Source of the DNA: Aureispira sp050633105
Lineage (GTDB): Bacteria > Bacteroidota > Bacteroidia > Chitinophagales > Saprospiraceae
Length of the DNA: 64,000 nucleotides
Reading direction: 5' to 3'
Assembly: GCA_050633105.1 (NCBI GenBank)
Contig: JBOEFW010000036.1
Coordinates: 118,324-182,323 of the forward strand
Made by a program: the position numbers and the translations under genes
Shown: one piece after another, positions 27,274-36,553 of the stretch
How positions within the stretch are numbered: the stretch's first letter is position 1
Layout of the letters: every line of letters starts with the position of its first letter
Notes under the pieces: model-generated
Databases searched by the model: none
Told to the model about the DNA's origin: nothing
Seen by the model: the letters and a program-made list of their open reading frames with translations, nothing else

Positions 27274-27294
27274 ATAGGATTTGCCCTGTTAACA

Positions 27295-30200
27295 TTAAGC
27301 TGCAAAGCCACGGCCTAATTCTGCTAAATTGTAAAAATGTTGGAAAACAACTTCCGATTTCTCTCCAAAAATCTGGCGGTTATAAGAAGTGGGGAGCAAG
27401 GCACCTAAAACATTATTAATCTCTCCTTTTACCTTACTCCTAGTCGCTTTGTCTTTATGCCATTCTTGAATAAGAATCTTATTTTGTGCATCAAATAAAA
27501 CATCTAGCAATTGCTTGGCGGCTAATTTAACTTCCTTTTCTTCCCCTTTGGTAAGTTTTTCTTTTTTGAGCAAATCAAATAACTCTAACTGCCGCTCAGA
27601 CATATCATTCTTGGCCGCTCGTTGTTCTTCTTCTGTTAAGCCTTCTGCTTCTTTTATTAAGGCTTCATAAGCATGCTCAATCGACAAGCTTCCTGAATTA
27701 TAATCATCAATTACCTTCTGAAAACGCTCCAAAAACGTACCTCTTGTTTTGTTTTGAGCAATCATTTGCTTTAGTTTTTTTTCCATTAATTCCCTTAAAT
27801 CAGCAAATTGGATGTTTTTATGCTTCTTTTCTTGAAATTCAGCTCTCAGTCGTCCAAAATCCAATTTACTTAAGTCGATTCGTTTAGAAGAATTAATGTT
27901 ATAGGCATAAGCAGGTTCTTGCAAATCACCTTTTCCGACTACACTAGAATCCAACAATTGATCTAGTTTCCCCTTTGCCCGTTCTATCGCCTCATCTTGA
28001 TCTACGTTTCGATCCACCACCTTACGCAGGTATTCTAAGGCTTCTTTTTCTCGTTTGATGGTTGGATAACTATAAATGTCTGGTTTACAAGAATCATACA
28101 AGCTAACAATCGTGTTCACAAAAAGCCCCAACTGTTTTCGGTATTCCTCCTTTTCCAAAAGAATATTGGCATAATCCTGAAAAAGCTCTACCTCTTTAAA
28201 TCCCCTCTCTCCAAGTCCTAGAATAGCGTCCATATCAGCACCCAAATCGTTACAATAGTGCTTGGCTTCTTCTATTCCTTCTTTCAACAGCAGCAATAAT
28301 TCGTCAAATTCCTTCACAGGAAATTCCTCTTGGTCGTCTTTGTTTTTTCCTTTGGAGCCTTCTGCATACGCTGCTAAAGCTTTTTTTAAGTTTCTGAATA
28401 CACCAAAATAATCCACGATTAAACCATTTCGCTTTCCTTCGATAACTCGATTGGCACGTGCGATCGCTTGCATCAAACTATGGTTTTGCATGGGCTTGTC
28501 CAAATACAAGGTGGAAACAGAAGGCGCATCAAAACCCGTCAACCACATCGCCGTCACAAAGACAATTCTATAGGTATCATTAGGATCTTTGAAGTAGTCT
28601 TCAATGTTGCGCCCATCTTTATCGGGATAGTCCATTAATCGGCGATGCGGCGTTATATTCAAGCCCTTCTTCTCAAACTTCTCTTTCTCTTCTTTGTCCG
28701 TTCCTTCTTGACTAATGACCGCAGTCATTCTTGTTTCTAATAAGAATTTTATAGCGCGTTTGTAGCGTTGCTTTTCTGCACCATCATTGGCATTCCTATG
28801 TTTTCCTCTGAGATTTTTGACTTCTTCTTCTAAGGCTATTTGTACCAATTCATACAGTTGAACGGCTGTAAATTTGTCAATACAAACCACCATCGCCTTC
28901 ATTGGCTTTCTCGCGCCCTGCTCATTGACCACATCCAGTCGATAAGGAAAATGTTGTACGATGTGTTGCGCAATTTCTTGCAATCGATCTTTTCTTCTGA
29001 CCACTTCTAACAAGGTCGAATATTCTCGATCTAATTTCTTTTGCTGCTCAGCGGTCAAGTCTTCGTCTTCTAAAATCTGTGCTGCTTCTCCAATCAAGTC
29101 TTCATTGACTTGCTCCACTTGAGGAACAGATTTTTTATAGAACAAAGGAACCGTCGCGCCGTCTTCGATGCTTTGCGCAAAATTGTATTCGGAGACATAA
29201 GGCCCGAACCAATCGTTGGTGAGTTCATTGTTTAATAAAGGTGTTCCTGTAAACGCCATGTATTGGGCATTGGGAATCGCAATACGCATGTTTTCCCCAT
29301 AACCTTTGTATTGGGTCCGATGGGCTTCATCTATAAGTACAATCCAATTCGATCGATCGGTTAATTTAGGATAGCTTTTTCCTTTTTCGATACCAAATTT
29401 GTGAATGAGCGAAAAAACATGACTGCGATTGGACTGCAAATAGTCACGTAAAGCGGCTCGTGAATGGGGACGATAATGGTTTTTCTTTTGATCCTCTAAC
29501 TCATGAATTGTTTCCGTTTCTATAAAGTTGCGATAGATTTGATCGTCTAAATCCTTGCGGTCTGTGACAATAAGAAACGACCAATTGCCGCTTATTTTAC
29601 GTTCGATTTTACGCGAAAAGAAGATCATAGAATAGGACTTCCCAGAACCTTGGGTATGCCAAAACACGCCCAATTTCCCTTTTTTCTCTGCTCGGTTCTC
29701 AAAGGACTCCACCGCATTGTTCACGCCCAAGAATTGATGATTCTTTGCAATGATCTTCACCTTCTTGTTATGATACAAAACAAAGTTCTCCAAATAATCC
29801 AACAACTTATCTTTGCGACACAAGCCCTCACTAAACAATTGCAAGGTCAAATGCTTTCCACTAGCTTTGCTTTTTGCTTCGATCTCTTTGCGAGTGGACT
29901 GGTGGTCGGAAACGGCGGTATCCTCCAATTTCACCCAAGAAAAGAAATGCTCCCAAGGCGCATTAAAAGCACCAACACGGGTTTGTATCCCATTAGAAAT
30001 GCCCACAAATAGATTGTACCAAAACAACTGCGGAATGTCTCGTTTATAATCTCTTAGGTTTTTATCATAACCTAACTTGACTTTTTCTGTGGCATTTTTT
30101 AATTCTAACATCACCAAAGGCAAACCATTGACATACAAAATCAAGTCTGGTCGACGGGTGATCTTCTCAAGGTTTTGATATTCGATGCTCAATTGAGAGA

Positions 30201-30579
30201 CCACAACAAAATCATTATTCGTGGGCGTTTCAAAGTCGATCACTTGTACATAATCGTTCTCTTCTCTTCCTTCCTTGTTTTTATAACAAACAGGCACCCC
30301 TCCTTTAATCAAGTCATACACTTCCTTGTTTGCCATAATCGGCGACAACTTTGCTCGACTCTTGCACAATTCCAATACCGCCTCTTCTATACTTTCTGTT
30401 GGAAGCTGGGGGTTTAAGGTTGCTAAAGTGGCTCTTAATCGGTCTTTTAAAACCACCTCTTTTAGATGCGTTCGGCCTATCAATTGCTTTTCCCAAGCAT
30501 TGATGTGTTCATAGCCTAAGCCTTGCTCAAACAACTGTATGTCTGCTTCTTCTAGGTGTGATTCATTGATAAATGCCAT
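27295..30579 (-). CDS. hsdR: Type I restriction enzyme, restriction (R) subunit
   Basis: 1094 residues, full length for the family. The N-terminal nuclease domain has the PD-(D/E)XK pattern (RRPDLILYVNG...LPLVMLELKN, about 143-163). Motor motifs: Walker A HTQGSGKSYS at about 308, DEAH as VLIDEAHRTQ at about 415, motif III AFTGTP, and motif VI AIARANRVI. The C-terminal helical region contacts HsdM. In complex with M and S it translocates DNA by ATP hydrolysis and cuts unmethylated DNA far from the site. It is last gene of the M-S-R operon, 38 bp after hsdS. Confidence 0.97.
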   Translation of the reverse strand: MAFINESHLEEADIQLFEQGLGYEHINAWEKQLIGRTHLKEVVLKDRLRATLATLNPQLPTESIEEAVLELCKSRAKLSPIMANKEVYDLIKGGVPVCYKNKEGREENDYVQVIDFETPTNNDFVVVSQLSIEYQNLEKITRRPDLILYVNGLPLVMLELKNATEKVKLGYDKNLRDYKRDIPQLFWYNLFVGISNGIQTRVGAFNAPWEHFFSWVKLEDTAVSDHQSTRKEIEAKSKASGKHLTLQLFSEGLCRKDKLLDYLENFVLYHNKKVKIIAKNHQFLGVNNAVESFENRAEKKGKLGVFWHTQGSGKSYSMIFFSRKIERKISGNWSFLIVTDRKDLDDQIYRNFIETETIHELEDQKKNHYRPHSRAALRDYLQSNRSHVFSLIHKFGIEKGKSYPKLTDRSNWIVLIDEAHRTQYKGYGENMRIAIPNAQYMAFTGTPLLNNELTNDWFGPYVSEYNFAQSIEDGATVPLFYKKSVPQVEQVNEDLIGEAAQILEDEDLTAEQQKKLDREYSTLLEVVRRKDRLQEIAQHIVQHFPYRLDVVNEQGARKPMKAMVVCIDKFTAVQLYELVQIALEEEVKNLRGKHRNANDGAEKQRYKRAIKFLLETRMTAVISQEGTDKEEKEKFEKKGLNITPHRRLMDYPDKDGRNIEDYFKDPNDTYRIVFVTAMWLTGFDAPSVSTLYLDKPMQNHSLMQAIARANRVIEGKRNGLIVDYFGVFRNLKKALAAYAEGSKGKNKDDQEEFPVKEFDELLLLLKEGIEEAKHYCNDLGADMDAILGLGERGFKEVELFQDYANILLEKEEYRKQLGLFVNTIVSLYDSCKPDIYSYPTIKREKEALEYLRKVVDRNVDQDEAIERAKGKLDQLLDSSVVGKGDLQEPAYAYNINSSKRIDLSKLDFGRLRAEFQEKKHKNIQFADLRELMEKKLKQMIAQNKTRGTFLERFQKVIDDYNSGSLSIEHAYEALIKEAEGLTEEEQRAAKNDMSERQLELFDLLKKEKLTKGEEKEVKLAAKQLLDVLFDAQNKILIQEWHKDKATRSKVKGEINNVLGALLPTSYNRQIFGEKSEVVFQHFYNLAELGRGFAA

Positions 30580-30617
30580 GTGCTGCTGTCTTTAGGAGTT
30601 GGAAGGGTTTCTTTTCT

Positions 30618-31922
30618 TTAATTGGCTATTGGTTCTTGCTTGGAAAGGGTGGTTAGATCGATGTTTTCTACGCTTAGTTTGCCGCTTATTAAACGGGGAA
30701 GCAAGAGGTCTCTTGTTTGTTGTAGGGTTTCGTTTTTTAGCATTAAAATTTTTATTTCATCAAATAATGGAGTTTCAATTTCATCAAATTCTTTTAATAT
30801 TTTTTGAGAAGGTTTTAAATAAATAATCTTCTTGATTGTTTCCTGACTAAGATTTTGTTGAGCAGATCCAGCACTTAAGTTAAAAAAAATCTTATATTTA
30901 GACTTTAAAAATTGAAATAAATAAGCACATGAATAGTTTAAATGGTTAATAGGTAAAAATGCACAACAAGCTTGATTTGTTGCCGATCGCTCTGCTAAAA
31001 CTCCTAACCGTCCTAAAGTAGCTCCATACATGCCCATTAAAATAGTATTACTTTCAAATATTTTTGTTGAAGATTTTTTTAATGCTTCTTCTGTGATCTT
31101 TTCTTCTGTTGAGAAGATAAATTTTCCTAAAAGTTCTTTTGTCTTTACCCAGTTTATTGTCCCATCTAAATAATACTCTTCTCTCTTCCTAGAAGGTGTT
31201 CCTCCAGATGAAGTGTTAAAAACATCTCCAATCCTCACCTTCTCCCAACCCAAAGGCAAAGCCCCTTCTGTACCAACAGGCACTTCCTTCCCCTCCTTAT
31301 CCACAAAGGTAGCCGATTGATAATCAGGGAAACGAAGGCGTACAAACCATTCCTTGTAAATCTCTGCGGCCATTTCTTCCAAGAGTTGGATGCGTTGGTT
31401 GTTGTTTTCGATGAGGTCATCGTAGGCGGAGAGGATGTTGGCTATTTTTTTTTGGGTTGGTAAATTAGGTACTTTAACCTTTATTCCTGAGAAAGCAGAT
31501 TTGTTTACATTCTCCCTCCCTGATGCTGTCCCACTTGAAAGATTTTTCACTTGAGGTAAGTTATATTTCAATAAATAAAAAACATATATTGGATCATACT
31601 TAATCACATTAACTATTATAGCATTTATTGCTTGATTTGTAAATGATGGCTCTTTAGAAAGACATATCTTCTTTCCAATTGTTCCTATTGTTACAACACA
31701 AGTTGTATTAGCAGGAATTAATGATTTCTCATACTTATTAAATCCTTCATCCGAAATAGTCTCTGCTGTTTTTCCAATATATTTTGCTCCTTCAACTATA
31801 TCTGTTGGCATAATTAAAGGATACTTTCCTTCATATAAATTTCGATTACTAGTAGGTGGAGTATTACCTGTTAAGACTCTACCTAATTCAGAAATTTTAA
31901 TGTCTAAAAAATTATTATTCAT
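30618..31922 (-). CDS. hsdS: Type I restriction enzyme, specificity (S) subunit
   Basis: 434 residues with two target-recognition domains (about 5-165 and 225-375). Each is followed by a conserved helical spacer: LPTQKKIANILSAYDDLIENNNQRIQLLEEMA and FDEIKILMLKNETLQQTRDLLLPRLISGKLS. It sets the bipartite recognition sequence of the complex. It overlaps hsdM by 8 bp. Only one S gene is present and no inverted-repeat shuffling cassette was seen next to it. Confidence 0.95.
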   Translation of the reverse strand: MNNNFLDIKISELGRVLTGNTPPTSNRNLYEGKYPLIMPTDIVEGAKYIGKTAETISDEGFNKYEKSLIPANTTCVVTIGTIGKKICLSKEPSFTNQAINAIIVNVIKYDPIYVFYLLKYNLPQVKNLSSGTASGRENVNKSAFSGIKVKVPNLPTQKKIANILSAYDDLIENNNQRIQLLEEMAAEIYKEWFVRLRFPDYQSATFVDKEGKEVPVGTEGALPLGWEKVRIGDVFNTSSGGTPSRKREEYYLDGTINWVKTKELLGKFIFSTEEKITEEALKKSSTKIFESNTILMGMYGATLGRLGVLAERSATNQACCAFLPINHLNYSCAYLFQFLKSKYKIFFNLSAGSAQQNLSQETIKKIIYLKPSQKILKEFDEIETPLFDEIKILMLKNETLQQTRDLLLPRLISGKLSVENIDLTTLSKQEPIAN

Positions 31923-34032
31923 TGAATATATCTTGAAGGTTTATTAAAATTTTCTCTTCTATCTTCTTAGATTTCAGGTTTAAAACTTCTAACCTTTTCT
32001 TTAAAATCAATATTTCATTACGATACTCTTTTTTTGTTAAATCATCTATCGGCAACTCCACCCCAACATATCGTCCAGCATTCAAGGAATAATCCTGTTC
32101 CTCCGCATACTCCTTCCGATCTGCTATTTTACAAAGCCCAACCACATCTTGATACTTCGCCTCAGGAAACCGCTGCTGTAACCAGTTAATGTTCTCTTGC
32201 CAATAAGCCGCCTCCTCTTTAGCCGTTATATATTGTTGAGTGGCTGCTTCTAAGGCTTTATCCCCTCGATTTAAGTTGGCCCAAGTGGTATCCTTTTTTT
32301 GTTTGAGGTTTTTATCGGCCAATTTCCACAGTTCTAACAATTGCTTGGTATTGGCTTTTAGAGCCATACTTTCGGCTTGTTCTTGTTCCCCTTGTGCCTT
32401 CAAATACGCCGCTGCTTCCTGTTGAGCCGTATTATTTAGGGCGGTTTGCACTAGTGGCACCAACAAGGTGGGTATGGTATGTTCCTCTTTGGCTTGGGCA
32501 TTCTTCCAAGTATGGAGACGATTGAAGAAGTCTGCTTCTTCTAATTTCTTTCTTTTGGCTGGACTTAGTTGGTCTTGCGCCGTTGCAGCATAGGCTTTTA
32601 AGTCCTTAAGGAGTTGTTCTTGGAGAGCAATTAGCGTCTTGCGCTTAGGAGCAACTTTTTCTATGGCGATATCCGCTTCCTTCAAATAGTCTTGAATCAA
32701 TTCCAAATAACGCTCTGTTTCGCCACGATACAAGCGAACAATGGCTGCTAGGTTTTGCTGTTGTTCATTGGTCCATTCTCGATGGGCGCGATCAATCTGG
32801 TGATAGATATTTCGGGCATCCAAAAAGAGGATTTTGTCTTTGCGCTCAGTATGTACCTTTTGTTTATCAAAGAACCACAAGGTCGCAGGGAGGGAGACTG
32901 TCAAAAACATATTGGAAGGCATACTCACCATACAATCTACGATGCCTGAATCCACGATCTTTTTGCGAATTTCTTGTTGTGCGCCTCGTGCATCAGAAGC
33001 AGAGTTGGGCATCACAAACCCTGCTCTTCCATCCTTATTCAAGGAGGTAGCAAACAAAGAGATCCAGAGATAATTGGCGTCGGCTATTTTATCATCCTTC
33101 TTGCCTTTGTTCTTGGGCAAGCCATATTCATAAAAACGTTGATCGTTTTTGACGGTACTTTCTTTAACCGACTTCACATTAAATGGCGGATTGGCCATTA
33201 CAAAATCAAACTTCCCATAGCTATCGTAAGCATCGGTTTCATAAGAATTGACTTCTGTAATCTCGCCGCGCAAGTTATTAACCAAGAGGTTCATTTTGGC
33301 CAAGCGGACGGTTTCGCCCATATATTCCTGTCCACAGACATAAATGTCTTTGACATTCTTCTTCGCTTCATTAATAAAGGTAGCGGATTGGACAAACATC
33401 CCTCCCGAACCACAAGCAGGATCAAAGAGCCTTCCTTTGTAGGGTTCTATTACTTCTACAATAAACCGCACCACAGAAGTTGGTGTAAAGAATTCGCCGC
33501 CTTTCTGGCCTTCACTCATGGCAAACTTGCCCAAGAAGTACTCATAGATTTTACCAAAAATATCTCCTGTAGCATCTTGAGGGATATCGGATAAGGTTTT
33601 GAGCAAGGGCGGTAAGATATCCGTCTTTTTTTTCTCTATTTCAAAATAAGCCTCTTTGGGCAAGACCTCTTGAAAGGAAGCGTCTTGGTATTGTTCAATC
33701 CCTTCCATTGCCGCTCTTAAGGCTTTTGCCATGCTCTGCTCTCTTGGTAGGTCGAGCAAGTAATCAAATCGAGCATGATCGGGCAAATAAAAGCCACAAA
33801 TAGACAAGGCAATTTCTTCTATGGGTCGCTCCATACGCGTGCCCTTGTCCTTGGCATATTTTGCCTTGATTTCGGCTTCGTACTGGCTGTATTTGTTCTC
33901 CGCATACTTTAAGAAGATCAAACCCAATACTGGTACAGCGTAGTCCGATGCTTTGATTCCTCCATAGGCCCGTAGGGCATTGGCTGAATCCCACAATTTT
34001 CCTTCTAATTCTTTGAGTTGTTCGTTTGTCAT
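31915..34032 (-). CDS. hsdM: Type I restriction enzyme, methyltransferase (M) subunit
   Basis: 705 residues. The N-terminal HsdM helical domain (about 1-145) precedes an N6-adenine methylase domain with SAM motif FDPACGSGGMF (about 206) and catalytic NPPF in VMANPPFNV (about 279). The C-terminal element is LNAGRYVGVE (about 652). Between about 435 and 640 there is a long Lys/Glu/Ala-rich helical insertion that makes the protein clearly larger than the usual size of around 500. It methylates host DNA and forms the core of the R2M2S complex. It is first gene of the operon. Confidence 0.96.
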   Translation of the reverse strand: MTNEQLKELEGKLWDSANALRAYGGIKASDYAVPVLGLIFLKYAENKYSQYEAEIKAKYAKDKGTRMERPIEEIALSICGFYLPDHARFDYLLDLPREQSMAKALRAAMEGIEQYQDASFQEVLPKEAYFEIEKKKTDILPPLLKTLSDIPQDATGDIFGKIYEYFLGKFAMSEGQKGGEFFTPTSVVRFIVEVIEPYKGRLFDPACGSGGMFVQSATFINEAKKNVKDIYVCGQEYMGETVRLAKMNLLVNNLRGEITEVNSYETDAYDSYGKFDFVMANPPFNVKSVKESTVKNDQRFYEYGLPKNKGKKDDKIADANYLWISLFATSLNKDGRAGFVMPNSASDARGAQQEIRKKIVDSGIVDCMVSMPSNMFLTVSLPATLWFFDKQKVHTERKDKILFLDARNIYHQIDRAHREWTNEQQQNLAAIVRLYRGETERYLELIQDYLKEADIAIEKVAPKRKTLIALQEQLLKDLKAYAATAQDQLSPAKRKKLEEADFFNRLHTWKNAQAKEEHTIPTLLVPLVQTALNNTAQQEAAAYLKAQGEQEQAESMALKANTKQLLELWKLADKNLKQKKDTTWANLNRGDKALEAATQQYITAKEEAAYWQENINWLQQRFPEAKYQDVVGLCKIADRKEYAEEQDYSLNAGRYVGVELPIDDLTKKEYRNEILILKKRLEVLNLKSKKIEEKILINLQDIFNE

Positions 34033-34236
34033 TTATTGTTTTGAGGTATTAGAATTTATCATGTGCTTCTAAATTATGATATTTTATGAAATTCTGGGGA
34101 TAAAGATTGCTTTTTTTGCTTAGGAAATAGCCTTTTCACGCATAAAAATGTAATATCGTAGAAGGTCTTTTTATTGCAATTCTAAAATTGACCCAAATAG
34201 ATAAAAGCGCATCAATCGAAGATAGTAAATAGTGTT

Positions 34237-35511
34237 ATGGAACTTGTCAAGTTAGCAATCAATGGCTTTAGAGGCTTTAAAAACAAGCAAATCATTAACT
34301 TTCCTGCCAATAAACAACCTGTTGTTTTTGTAGGGATTAATGGCGCAGGGAAAACAAGTCTATTGGATGCGATTCGATTGGGCTTGCGGCCATTTTATAA
34401 ATCTCTGTTAGTGGAACAAGAGGAATTAGAGGTTTCTCCCTACAACATCCATCTAGAGAAAGAGGCCATGACTCTAGCACTAGATTGGACCTATTCCCTT
34501 GAAAGTAATCAAGCGATCTATCAAACTAAAATCCGTACTAATAGAACCGTTCAACCGCTCACTTCTGTGGAGGAACAGCCCTCAACAACAGACTTAGTAG
34601 CGGATATGAAAAGTAAAATTTCTTTATATAAGAATGAATATTCTTTAGGTTTGTTGGTTTATTATCCTTCTGATCGCTCTGTTTCGGCTCCTGAAATAGA
34701 TGACCAAACAGGGGAAAATTTTGGACAGTTATCAGCGATGAGCAACGCTACCACGAGTAACATTGATTTCAAAACTTTTTTCCAATGGTTTCGCTTGACG
34801 GAGGATATTGAAAACGAAAAACGGTTGACCGAAGATCCACGGTATAAAGAACCCAAATTACAAGCCGTCAAAAATGCTATTTTAGCGTTTTTAGATAATT
34901 TTTCAGACTTGCGTATTCAACGAAGTCCTTTTTCTGATATGGTTATCAAAAAAGAAGGCCAAAAATTATCGGTCAATCAATTGTCTTCTGGTGAAAAATC
35001 CCTCCTTACAATAGTTGGTGATTTGGCTAGACGATTGGCTATAGCTAATCCTGGGTTACCCAATCCATTACATGGGCAAGCCATTGTTTTGATTGATGAA
35101 GTTGATTTGCATCTCCATCCCAAATGGCAAAAAGAGATTGTAGCCAAACTGCAAGAAACCTTTCCCAACATTCAATTCATCTTAAGTACGCATTCTTCTT
35201 TAGTTATTAAGCATTTAAAAACGGAAAGCATTTTCCTAGTTGATAATTTTGAATGCCGTCCTGCGAAACAAACAGATTTAGTGACCTATGGTGCTGGATT
35301 AGGAAAATTACTAGCTTGGCAAGGAGTAGAAGGAGGTGTTATCCCTAATGACATCAGGGAGGCGATTAACAGTATAGCCCAACTTATTCAAGCAAAGGAG
35401 TTAGAGGAAGCAAAGCGTGAATTAGTGGCGTTAAAACAACAAATAGACCCCACACATGATGAAATATTAGATCTCCAAACACAATTGGAAATGAAAGAAC
35501 TGGACTTATGA
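34237..35511 (+). CDS. AAA/RecF-type ATPase, PtuA-like defence ATPase
   Basis: 424 residues. Walker A GINGAGKTS at 33-41, ABC-type signature LSSGEKSLL at about 248, Walker B VLIDEVDLHLHP at about 285, and H-loop STHSS at about 317. The architecture fits the AAA_21/RecF-like SMC ATPases, including PtuA of the Septu anti-phage system, which acts with an HNH nuclease PtuB. Its stop codon overlaps the ATG of the next frame (ATGA), a typical coupling for such a pair, but that partner is broken. Divergent from hsdM. Septu assignment is inference; a stand-alone OLD-like role is possible. Confidence 0.8.
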   Translation: MELVKLAINGFRGFKNKQIINFPANKQPVVFVGINGAGKTSLLDAIRLGLRPFYKSLLVEQEELEVSPYNIHLEKEAMTLALDWTYSLESNQAIYQTKIRTNRTVQPLTSVEEQPSTTDLVADMKSKISLYKNEYSLGLLVYYPSDRSVSAPEIDDQTGENFGQLSAMSNATTSNIDFKTFFQWFRLTEDIENEKRLTEDPRYKEPKLQAVKNAILAFLDNFSDLRIQRSPFSDMVIKKEGQKLSVNQLSSGEKSLLTIVGDLARRLAIANPGLPNPLHGQAIVLIDEVDLHLHPKWQKEIVAKLQETFPNIQFILSTHSSLVIKHLKTESIFLVDNFECRPAKQTDLVTYGAGLGKLLAWQGVEGGVIPNDIREAINSIAQLIQAKELEEAKRELVALKQQIDPTHDEILDLQTQLEMKELDL

Positions 35512-35897
35512 AATTTATAGATAAAACGGGTACCCCTCCTTCTCGTTTGGAACAATGGAAAGCTTATCATAAGCCAGCGCTAAATCAACGTTATGCAAAT
35601 CCTGATGTTTCTGGAGCAGATTTATGGAAGTTTTTAGGTAAAAAAAGAACTCTTTAAAGGAGATATAAATGGTTATTCTAAAAAAGAGCTTAAAAAAAAC
35701 ATTGTTAGAAGAGTAAGGTTTTAAGAGCGGCTGCTATTCGTAAAAAGAGAGCTGTCTTCTTGGCTTGCCAGAAAGGTTCTAGTAATTACCAACAACGGAT
35801 TAATCAGTTGTGTCAAAAGTACTACACCAAAGATTCCGATCATAAGTTGGCTCCTTTTGCCTTTGTTACAGTATCAGTTCTTCAACAAGAAGGTTGA
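35508..35897 (+). pseudogene. Remnant of an HNH (PtuB/TIGR02646-like) partner gene
   Basis: The frame starting at 35508 gives MKFIDKTGTPPSRLEQWKAY and stops at 35657. Dropping one A from a seven-A run near 35640 continues it as LGKKELFKGDINGYSKKELKKNIVRRV to a stop at 35722-35724. A third frame from about 35718 to 35897 encodes AAIRKKRAVFLACQKGSSNYQQRI...FAFVTVSVLQQEG. The head resembles PtuB-like starts and the tail looks like their C-terminus. The central HNH core with its CxxC is missing, so there is a frameshift plus an internal deletion. The family match is by eye. Confidence 0.6.
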
Positions 35898-35992
35898 TAC
35901 ATTTTCCCTAAACGTGGTCTTTTTTTATAATAACAAAGAGGTTCTTATATTCTATTTTTCAACTCTAGTAAATTGTTTTGCTAAAACCAAAC

Positions 35993-36030
35993 AAAAAAAC
36001 GCATCAACAGACATTAAGTCTATTGATGCG
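35993..36030 (-). terminator. Terminator after the distal tRNA-Pro
   Basis: Arms 36000-36010 and 36020-36030 (CGCATCAACAG / CTATTGATGCG, one G-U pair on the minus strand), with a minus-strand run of seven T at 35993-35999. Confidence 0.85.
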
Positions 36031-36044
36031 TTGATAAAAATTAG

Positions 36045-36119
36045 TCGGGGTTGCAGGATTCGAACCTACGGCCCCCGCGTCCCAAACGCGGTGCGCTAAC
36101 CGGACTGCGCCAAACCCCG
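36045..36119 (-). tRNA. tRNA-Pro (anticodon TGG), distal copy
   Basis: 75 nt. Acceptor arms CGGGGTT and AACCCCG pair fully, with discriminator A. The anticodon stem CCGCG/CGCGG encloses loop TTTGGGA, giving anticodon TGG. The T arm contains GGTTCGAATCC. CCA is not encoded. It is the same as the copy at 36195-36269. Confidence 0.95.
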
Positions 36120-36148
36120 AATAATACGGTAAAAAGTAAAAATGCGAT

Positions 36149-36182
36149 AAAAAACGCATCAACAGGCAAACCCTATTGATGC
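36149..36182 (-). terminator. Terminator after the proximal tRNA-Pro
   Basis: Arms 36156-36166 and 36172-36182 (GCATCAACAGG / CCTATTGATGC), with a minus-strand run of six T at 36149-36154. Its sequence is close to that of the other tRNA-Pro terminator. Confidence 0.8.
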
Positions 36183-36194
36183 ATTTATAAAAAG

Positions 36195-36269
36195 TCGGGG
36201 TTGCAGGATTCGAACCTACGGCCCCCGCGTCCCAAACGCGGTGCGCTAACCGGACTGCGCCAAACCCCG
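36195..36269 (-). tRNA. tRNA-Pro (anticodon TGG), proximal copy
   Basis: 75 nt with the same sequence as the distal copy: same acceptor arms, anticodon TGG and T arm. It lies 33 bp downstream of tRNA-Ser on the minus strand and is followed by its own terminator. Confidence 0.95.
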
Positions 36270-36302
36270 AAAATGAGTTGTAAAAGAACAACTCAAAAGT
36301 GG

Positions 36303-36391
36303 CGGAGGAAGCGGGATTCGAACCCGCGGTACCCCGTTAAAGGTACGCCAGTTTAGCAAACTGGTGGTTTCAGCCACTCACCCATCCCTCC
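36303..36391 (-). tRNA. tRNA-Ser (anticodon GCT)
   Basis: 89 nt with a long variable arm, as expected for class II serine tRNA. Acceptor arms GGAGGGA and TTCCTCC pair with one G-U, with discriminator G. The anticodon stem CCAGT/ACTGG encloses TTGCTAA, anticodon GCT. The T arm contains GGTTCGAATCC. Confidence 0.95.
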
Positions 36392-36401
36392 TAGTGCGAT
36401 G

Positions 36402-36431
36402 CAAATATACGGCAGAATATGTGATTTCAAA
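36402..36431 (-). promoter_or_regulatory. Promoter of the tRNA-Ser/Pro cluster
   Basis: On the minus strand TTTG (36428-36431) and TATATTTG (36402-36409) are separated by 18 bp, a good fit to TTTG / TAnnTTTG. The -7 element ends 10 bp before the tRNA-Ser 5' end. Confidence 0.75.
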
Positions 36432-36553
36432 ATTTTTGAGCCGAAAAAAAAGTATTTTCTTAAAAAAAACTTCATCTTGCAAATAGCATTTTTTTTGTAC
36501 CTTCTTATAAGGTCTTCACTCTCTGCTTTATAGCCGACAATACTACTAACCCT

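Noticed and set aside
30618..31922. Phase-variable hsdS shuffling locus
   Set aside because: Only one hsdS gene exists here and no recombinase or second partial S gene is adjacent.
32974..33594. 206-codon plus-strand frame opposite hsdM
   Set aside because: Antisense of the conserved methylase domain; the hsdM frame is decisive.
36004..36291. 95-codon minus-strand frame with two repeats of GFGAVRLAHRVWDAGAVG
   Set aside because: It is the translation of the two tRNA-Pro genes and their terminators; the protein repeat is the tRNA duplication.
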